Made by a program: the position numbers and the translations under genes
From: Ruminococcaceae bacterium UBA2857
GTDB taxonomy: Bacteria; Bacillota; Clostridia; Oscillospirales; Acutalibacteraceae
Assembly (NCBI GenBank): GCA_002350705.1
Contig: DEFH01000009.1
Span: 28,453 to 39,642 of the forward strand
DNA: 11,190 nt
Direction: 5' to 3'
Notes under the pieces: model-generated
Databases searched by the model: none
What the model was told of the DNA's origin: nothing
What the model saw: only the letters and a program-made list of their open reading frames with translations
Shown here: one piece after another, positions 7,110-11,190 of the stretch
Layout of the letters: each line of letters starts with the position of its first letter
How positions within the stretch are numbered: position 1 is the first letter of the stretch

Positions 7110-8753
7110 TTATTTTTTATTTTTGGGAGCACTGTGTCTGGGGGCAGTATTCTGCGAAAGCTTGTCCGATACGGACGGAGAAGCCGGACGGCTTTTTTGG
7201 GTTCTGCCATGTCTGCCTTTCGGCTGAGAGAGCAGGATATAAGCTCCAAAGAAAATCACTACACCAAAATCCGCTAACAGGATAATCACAATAATTGCCG
7301 TATAGCCGCTCGAAAAAAGATTTTGTTTTTCTTCCTCGGGCTGTAACAATCCCTTGTCCGTGTAGTCGGGAATTTTGCTGATATTTTCACTTTGATATTT
7401 GTTTGCTTTAACATACTCCTGCATTTTCTGATTCTGGTCACTGTAAATCATCAGTTCGGGAGAACAGCGGTTAAAAGCATTGACCTCTATTTTAGACGGT
7501 GCCTGATAAAAAGCGACCTCTTCCAGATGAACACAGTCTGAAAAAGCGGATGTTGGGATTTTGGGAGAGCCATGAAATTCCACTCTTGTCAGGCTGCAGC
7601 AATTATAAAACGCATCCGCACGCAGTTCTTTCAGACCGGCCGGAAGCACAATTTTTCCGAGTCCGTTACAGTTTTCAAAAGCCCGTTCTTTTATCATCTG
7701 CAAGCCTTCCTGCAGCTGTACCGTCTGCAATGCCATACAGTTTTTGAAAGCAGCATTTTCTATGGTTTTCACACCTGACGGAATCTCTATGCTGCGAAGT
7801 CCTTCACATCCCTCGAAACAGGAAAAAGAAACCGCTTTCAGATTTTTGGAAAGCTGCACCGTATGCAATACCTTACAGTCCTTAAAAGCCTTGTCGCCTA
7901 TCGAGACAACACTGTCAGACATCCCGACTGTTTCCAGCGACTTACAATCTTCAAAGGCCGAGTTTTCAATTGCGGTAACGCTTTTCGGGAGGGTAATTTT
8001 TTCTACGGTTTCATTTTTGGCAAAAGCACACTCTCCGATAATTTTCACGCTGTCGGGAAACTGCGGTTCCTGAGATGTCCCATTGTATTGAATCAGCATC
8101 CCGTCTCCGACCAGAACATATTCCGACTGCTGTTTTTTCATCCATTTTGTACCCTCAAGAGCATATCCGCCAAAACGCTTCAATGCTTTGGGAATCTGCA
8201 CTTTTTCCAGAGACGTACATCCGAAGAATCCATATACACCGATTTCTTCCAGACTGTCGGGCAATTTCATTTCTTTCAGATTTTTACAGCCCGAAAAGCA
8301 GTAATTTCCGATTTTTTTAATTCCCTCGTACATTTCGACCGATTGCAGCGAAATACAGTCCACAAAAGCGGAATCTCCAATGGTTTCTGTTTTGCCGGGA
8401 ATCACCAGTTTTTTCAGTGCCGTACATTCTGCAAAGGCATTGGAACCGATGGTTTTAATGCTTTCGGGAATTTCCAGTTCCTTGATCGTCTTGTTTGCCA
8501 TAAAAGCTGCCGATTCGACAGCGGTTACTTTATATTTTTCCACTCTTGACGGCAGAGAAATATAAAGACTGTTTCCTCTGTAGCTGGCAATCGAGACACT
8601 TCTGCCATCCTCCTGCACCCTGTAGACATAATCACCGTTGTCAATGATATTGGCGGCACAAACCCTGATATGCAGTGCAGGCACGGCACACAGCACCATG
8701 ACAACAACTGCCGCCATTACTGCTGTTTTTTTCCAAAAAGAGTTATACTTCAT
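7110..8753 (-). CDS. BspA-type leucine-rich-repeat surface protein with C-terminal membrane anchor
   Basis: 547 residues. N-terminal signal peptide with KK then a hydrophobic core (11-27) and a likely cut near VCAA (about 34). Residues 81-437 hold about 14-15 tandem LRR_5 (TpLRR/BspA) repeats of 23 residues, pattern xAFxxCxxLxxVxLPxxLxxIG. One expanded unit near 196-240 carries the VGDGMLIQYNGT island common in clostridial BspA-like proteins. A linker follows, then one membrane span (484-509) and a 38-residue basic tail (KGRHGR, KNKK end). The topology is outside repeats, single span, inside tail, with no LPxTG sorting signal or dockerin. Such repeats serve in binding host, matrix or partner proteins; the ligand here is unknown. 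The start has a weak AAAGAGAG ribosome site 8 bases upstream. It lies 27 bases after the cyclophilin stop, so the two are probably co-transcribed, and it ends in a strong terminator. Confidence 0.92.
   Translation of the reverse strand: MKYNSFWKKTAVMAAVVVMVLCAVPALHIRVCAANIIDNGDYVYRVQEDGRSVSIASYRGNSLYISLPSRVEKYKVTAVESAAFMANKTIKELEIPESIKTIGSNAFAECTALKKLVIPGKTETIGDSAFVDCISLQSVEMYEGIKKIGNYCFSGCKNLKEMKLPDSLEEIGVYGFFGCTSLEKVQIPKALKRFGGYALEGTKWMKKQQSEYVLVGDGMLIQYNGTSQEPQFPDSVKIIGECAFAKNETVEKITLPKSVTAIENSAFEDCKSLETVGMSDSVVSIGDKAFKDCKVLHTVQLSKNLKAVSFSCFEGCEGLRSIEIPSGVKTIENAAFKNCMALQTVQLQEGLQMIKERAFENCNGLGKIVLPAGLKELRADAFYNCCSLTRVEFHGSPKIPTSAFSDCVHLEEVAFYQAPSKIEVNAFNRCSPELMIYSDQNQKMQEYVKANKYQSENISKIPDYTDKGLLQPEEEKQNLFSSGYTAIIVIILLADFGVVIFFGAYILLSQPKGRHGRTQKSRPASPSVSDKLSQNTAPRHSAPKNKK
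7443..8513 (-). repeat. Tandem 23-codon leucine-rich repeat array
   Basis: About 14-15 units of 69 bases encoding the BspA-type repeat: five regular units, one lengthened unit of about 45 residues, six regular units, then two degenerate units and a cap. Conserved points are the AF pair, a Cys or Asn 3-4 residues on, then Leu, Val/Ile, Leu-Pro and Ile-Gly. The units are diverged at DNA level, so recent expansion is not evident. Confidence 0.85.
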
Positions 8754-8780
8754 TTACTTTACTCTCTTTCTGCCGTTTCA

Positions 8781-9467
8781 TCATGTACGGACTCTGACAG
8801 AATTGATGATTGGCTGTTTATCCTTTTCAATTGTTCCGTTGTCATCAGTAGGTTCTGCTTCTGTGCAAATCTTGTCCACAACGTCCATCCCGTCCGTCAC
8901 ATAGCCAAAGCAGGCATAACTTCCGTCAAGGAACAGAGAATCCTTCTGCACAATAAAAAACTGTGAGCTGGCACTGTCCATAGAAACAGGGTTTCTCGCC
9001 ATAGAAACGGCACCTCTTGTATGGGAAAGAGGATTCTCTACCCCATTTGCCGAAAACTCTCCTTTGATGGTATTTTCAGAGCCGCCGTTGCCTGTACCCT
9101 CGGGATCGCCGCCCTGCATCATAAAGCCTTCCATAATTCTGTGAAATGTCAGACCGTCATAAAATCCCATGTTTGCCAGAGCCACAAAGTTGGCACAAGT
9201 AAGCGGAGCGGCTTTCTGGTCAAGTCTGATAATAATCTTTCCCTCGTCCTTGATGTCTATATCAACAAAATATGTTGTATTTTCATCAAGCTCCGCAGGA
9301 TCATACTGATCGGTTTTGGGACTTTCGGCCGTGCTTACGGTACTTGACACACTGTCAGTTGTTGATGTTTTTGTTTTGGCGGTATCATTGCAGCCTGTTA
9401 AAACGCCCCCTGCCAGAACCGCTGCCAGAACCGCCATTGTCACTAATTTTGTTATACCCTTTTTCAT
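8781..9467 (-). CDS. Cyclophilin-type peptidyl-prolyl cis-trans isomerase lipoprotein
   Basis: Extracytoplasmic foldase that speeds isomerisation of X-Pro bonds, probably tethered to the outer face of the membrane. 228 residues from the preferred start: MKKG, a hydrophobic stretch, then lipobox LTGC (C26), a Ser/Thr-rich linker to about 55, then the cyclophilin domain. Active-site residues are visible: FHRI (R110), GFMMQGGDP (F115, M116, Q118), GTGNGG, SMARNP, SASSQFFI and the DGSYACFGYV strand. ATG 9465-9467 is chosen because AAGGA at 9478-9482 sits 10 bases upstream; an in-frame TTG at 9474-9476 is only one base from that site. It has its own promoter behind the vWA gene and leads a likely two-gene unit with the LRR protein, which may be among its folding clients (inference). 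Confidence 0.95.
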   Translation of the reverse strand: MKKGITKLVTMAVLAAVLAGGVLTGCNDTAKTKTSTTDSVSSTVSTAESPKTDQYDPAELDENTTYFVDIDIKDEGKIIIRLDQKAAPLTCANFVALANMGFYDGLTFHRIMEGFMMQGGDPEGTGNGGSENTIKGEFSANGVENPLSHTRGAVSMARNPVSMDSASSQFFIVQKDSLFLDGSYACFGYVTDGMDVVDKICTEAEPTDDNGTIEKDKQPIINSVRVRT

Positions 9468-9477
9468 GATGTCCAAT

Positions 9478-9485
9478 TCCTTTCC
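9478..9485 (-). promoter_or_regulatory. Cyclophilin gene ribosome binding site that decides the start
   Basis: GGAAAGGA on the minus strand is 10 bases from ATG 9467 and about one base from an in-frame TTG at 9476. Only the ATG has a usable spacing. Confidence 0.7.
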
Positions 9486-9503
9486 AAATCATATTTCCCC
9501 TCT

Positions 9504-9532
9504 ATCATAGCACAAAAGCAATGACTGTGCAA
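9504..9532 (-). promoter_or_regulatory. Promoter of the cyclophilin-LRR unit
   Basis: On the minus strand, TTGCAC (9527-9532), exactly 17 bases, then TATGAT (9504-9509) preceded by TGC (extended -10). The leader is about 37 bases to ATG 9467. The -35 hexamer lies within the right arm of the inverted repeat at 9521-9555, so the promoter and the preceding gene's terminator share bases. Confidence 0.75.
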
Positions 9533-9555
9533 ATATTTTTTATCTGCACAGTCAT
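9521..9555 (-). terminator. Inverted repeat after the vWA gene, probable terminator
   Basis: Perfect 11-base arms, ATGACTGTGCA (9521-9531) and TGCACAGTCAT (9545-9555), with a 13-base A+T loop, starting 14 bases after the vWA stop. On the minus strand the stem is followed by TTGCTTTT, a broken T-run, so termination may be incomplete and allow read-through into the cyclophilin gene. It could also act as an operator, since it covers the -35 box of the next promoter. Confidence 0.6.
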
Positions 9556-9569
9556 CAATTATCCTATTT

Positions 9570-11190
9570 TTAAAGAATCGGTTGTTTGATATAGCCTATC
9601 TTAAATTTGTCAAGGTCAGCTATTGTGATTTTGCCGTTATTCAATGCGGAAACAACATTTTCCTGTGTACCGTCGGAATACTCCACGAGCACATATTTGC
9701 TCTTGATACTGCCGAATGAATAGATATTTTCCTCATCCTCGAAAAACTTCTCCAGTGCCGTATCTGTCGCAATATCTTCCTCAAGGGTTCTGTCAGTGAT
9801 TTTGGAAACGGTCACTTGAGGCTGTTCGACAGGCTTTTCAACGGGAGTATTGTTGACTTGTTTATATTCATTGATGGTGCGGATAATAATATCATACAGC
9901 TTTTCCACTTTGTATTCACCGATGATCGGCTCAAGGTGAGAATAACCGATACCGGAATCATCTGTTAAAAAGATATATGTACCGCCTGTCATGATTGCCG
10001 CACTCCTGCCAAACAGTTCTGTATCTCTTTCACTGTTGGAAGAGACCACGGGAATGATTCTGATTCCCTTTTCTGCGGCACTCTTGACAGCACTTTCAAG
10101 AACCTGTTCTTTGCCGTCATGAGGCGGTGCGTCAAATATCATGAACATCAGTTTAACGCTTTCTTCGCTCCAGCCGCCGTCATTGACAGTCTCATCAAGC
10201 ACTTCCGCAACTGCTTCGGGAAAGTCTCCGCCGCCTGCGGCATACTCACTGTTGAGTTTTTTGTTGATTTCCTGAATGTTATCCGAAAACGGATAGCGTT
10301 TTGTGGTATATTCGTCGTATTCGTCACGGTAGAAATTGATAGAGAATTTTGTGTCCCGAGTGCCTATTTCCTCTGCAATGGCTGTGAATTCGCTTTGCAG
10401 GAACATCAATTCATCACCCATAGAACCTGTTGTGTCAACCACAAACATGATTTCATTTTTTTCATAGAGTTTGCTTTCGCTGTCCAAAGTGATACTGATT
10501 TCCGCATTGCGGGTTTTAACGGAAGTCTGCTCGTCTTGGAGAGGTGCTGTATTGGTGAAACTTGCGGAAGCGGATTTTCCCTGACTTTCCGCAACGATTT
10601 CTGCGGCACCGTCAATATTGAACAGATAGGCAACACCATTCTTATCGGTAACCGCACTCCATATAACCTCTCCTTTGTCTGTCAGAGCCTTAACTTTGGC
10701 ATTGACAACAGGACCGGAATTTTTATCGGTAACAGTTACTTGTGTGCGATTGGTAGGAATCAGACCATACTGTGCGGGAATGGTGATTTTCCGGTTGTTC
10801 ACAAGGTTGGAGAAAAATCCCCAGTTGTCATTGTCATTCCAGACACCCGCCGTCAATAAACCTGCCTGCGGCTGAACCGACGGTTCATATTCATACGGAA
10901 AATCATCTGGTACAATATCACCATCATATATCTCATATACCTCGTCTCCCGATTTGGGAGCAGCGGCTGCGGGAGCGTCTGCCGCAGGAGCTTCGGCGGC
11001 ATCTATGGTATTGGTTACTGTATCCGCTTCTTTGACGGCTCCCTCAGCAATGGTCCCCATAAAATCTCTGATTCCGTCATATTCCATATCACCATAAGGT
11101 CTTTCCTTGGCATTGATTTTGGGAATCAGTTCCCCATTATCCTCCGTATCGGCGGCCGAACTTTCGGACGTTGAACCTGTTGACACCTGC
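9570..11190 (-). CDS. von Willebrand factor A domain protein, probable secreted or lipid-anchored, N-terminus cut by window edge
   Basis: At least 539 codons; the frame is open through the right edge and the true start is not visible (a GTG at 11184-11186 is in frame but has no visible ribosome site). Numbering from that codon: a Ser/Thr/Asp/Glu-rich beginning as is usual just after a lipobox; an Ala-Pro linker near 63-77; TAGVWNDNDNWGFF near 113-124; a small Ig-like or carboxypeptidase-regulatory-like domain at about 140-230 (VTVTDKNSGPVVNAKVKA, then VTDKNGVAYLF); a vWA domain at about 243-430 with MIDAS start VDTTGSM (D251, T253, S255) and later FMIFDAPPHDG; a linker; and a C-terminal module 490-538 with VLVEYSDGTQENV and GKITIADLDKFKIGY. 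vWA domains bind protein partners through a divalent metal. The ligand is unknown. It is followed by a hairpin and the cyclophilin gene in the same direction. Confidence 0.88.
   Translation of the reverse strand, partial: QVSTGSTSESSAADTEDNGELIPKINAKERPYGDMEYDGIRDFMGTIAEGAVKEADTVTNTIDAAEAPAADAPAAAAPKSGDEVYEIYDGDIVPDDFPYEYEPSVQPQAGLLTAGVWNDNDNWGFFSNLVNNRKITIPAQYGLIPTNRTQVTVTDKNSGPVVNAKVKALTDKGEVIWSAVTDKNGVAYLFNIDGAAEIVAESQGKSASASFTNTAPLQDEQTSVKTRNAEISITLDSESKLYEKNEIMFVVDTTGSMGDELMFLQSEFTAIAEEIGTRDTKFSINFYRDEYDEYTTKRYPFSDNIQEINKKLNSEYAAGGGDFPEAVAEVLDETVNDGGWSEESVKLMFMIFDAPPHDGKEQVLESAVKSAAEKGIRIIPVVSSNSERDTELFGRSAAIMTGGTYIFLTDDSGIGYSHLEPIIGEYKVEKLYDIIIRTINEYKQVNNTPVEKPVEQPQVTVSKITDRTLEEDIATDTALEKFFEDEENIYSFGSIKSKYVLVEYSDGTQENVVSALNNGKITIADLDKFKIGYIKQPIL

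Noticed and set aside
6995..7249. Upstream in-frame extension of the phosphomutase-like gene.
   Set aside because: It would run through a strong promoter, the LRR gene terminator and the end of the LRR coding sequence. The family N-terminus MKY begins at 6994.
10119..10859. Plus-strand open frame of 246 codons opposite the vWA gene.
   Set aside because: It mirrors the codon pattern of the vWA coding strand, has no ribosome site or recognisable motif, and overlaps the conserved MIDAS region.

Overview
The window looks like a chromosomal segment of a strict anaerobe of the Clostridia, probably a gut or rumen Oscillospiraceae (Ruminococcus-like). This is inferred from a pyruvate:ferredoxin oxidoreductase of clostridial type, a BspA-type leucine-rich surface protein, a lipoprotein cyclophilin, strong AAAGGAG-type ribosome sites, A+T-rich intergenic DNA and sigma-A promoters with TG-extended -10 boxes. 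I see no phage, insertion sequence, CRISPR array, tRNA or rRNA. No stretch longer than about 140 bases lacks a gene.

Layout, left to right. (1) 1-3017, minus strand: nifJ, cut by the left edge, with its promoter and a perfect 8-4-8 inverted repeat just upstream. (2) 3157-4437, minus: folC. (3) 4447-4560: a compact divergent promoter region serving folC (leftward) and a PLP-dependent basic amino acid decarboxylase (rightward). (4) 4561-5868, plus: the decarboxylase. Its intrinsic terminator lies inside the end of the convergent next gene. (5) 5843-6994, minus: a member of the archaeal-type phosphoglycerate mutase / proposed homoserine kinase family in which every expected metal ligand and the catalytic serine appear replaced. 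It has its own strong promoter. (6) 7110-11190, minus: a surface cluster transcribed leftward, made up of a von Willebrand factor A protein (cut by the right edge), a cyclophilin lipoprotein, and, 27 bases on, a leucine-rich-repeat protein with a signal peptide and a C-terminal membrane anchor. The LRR gene ends in a clear hairpin terminator.

How the genes relate. nifJ (pyruvate to acetyl-CoA plus reduced ferredoxin) and folC (folate polyglutamylation) are housekeeping functions. The decarboxylase is a likely polyamine-pathway enzyme. The surface cluster pairs probable adhesion or protein-binding modules with an extracytoplasmic foldase. The most unusual item is the intact but apparently catalytically dead phosphomutase homologue. 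Next in interest are a terminator hidden in an opposing coding sequence, a promoter whose -35 box is part of the preceding gene's terminator stem, and the nifJ palindrome. I did not find a clearly new defence or mobile system here.
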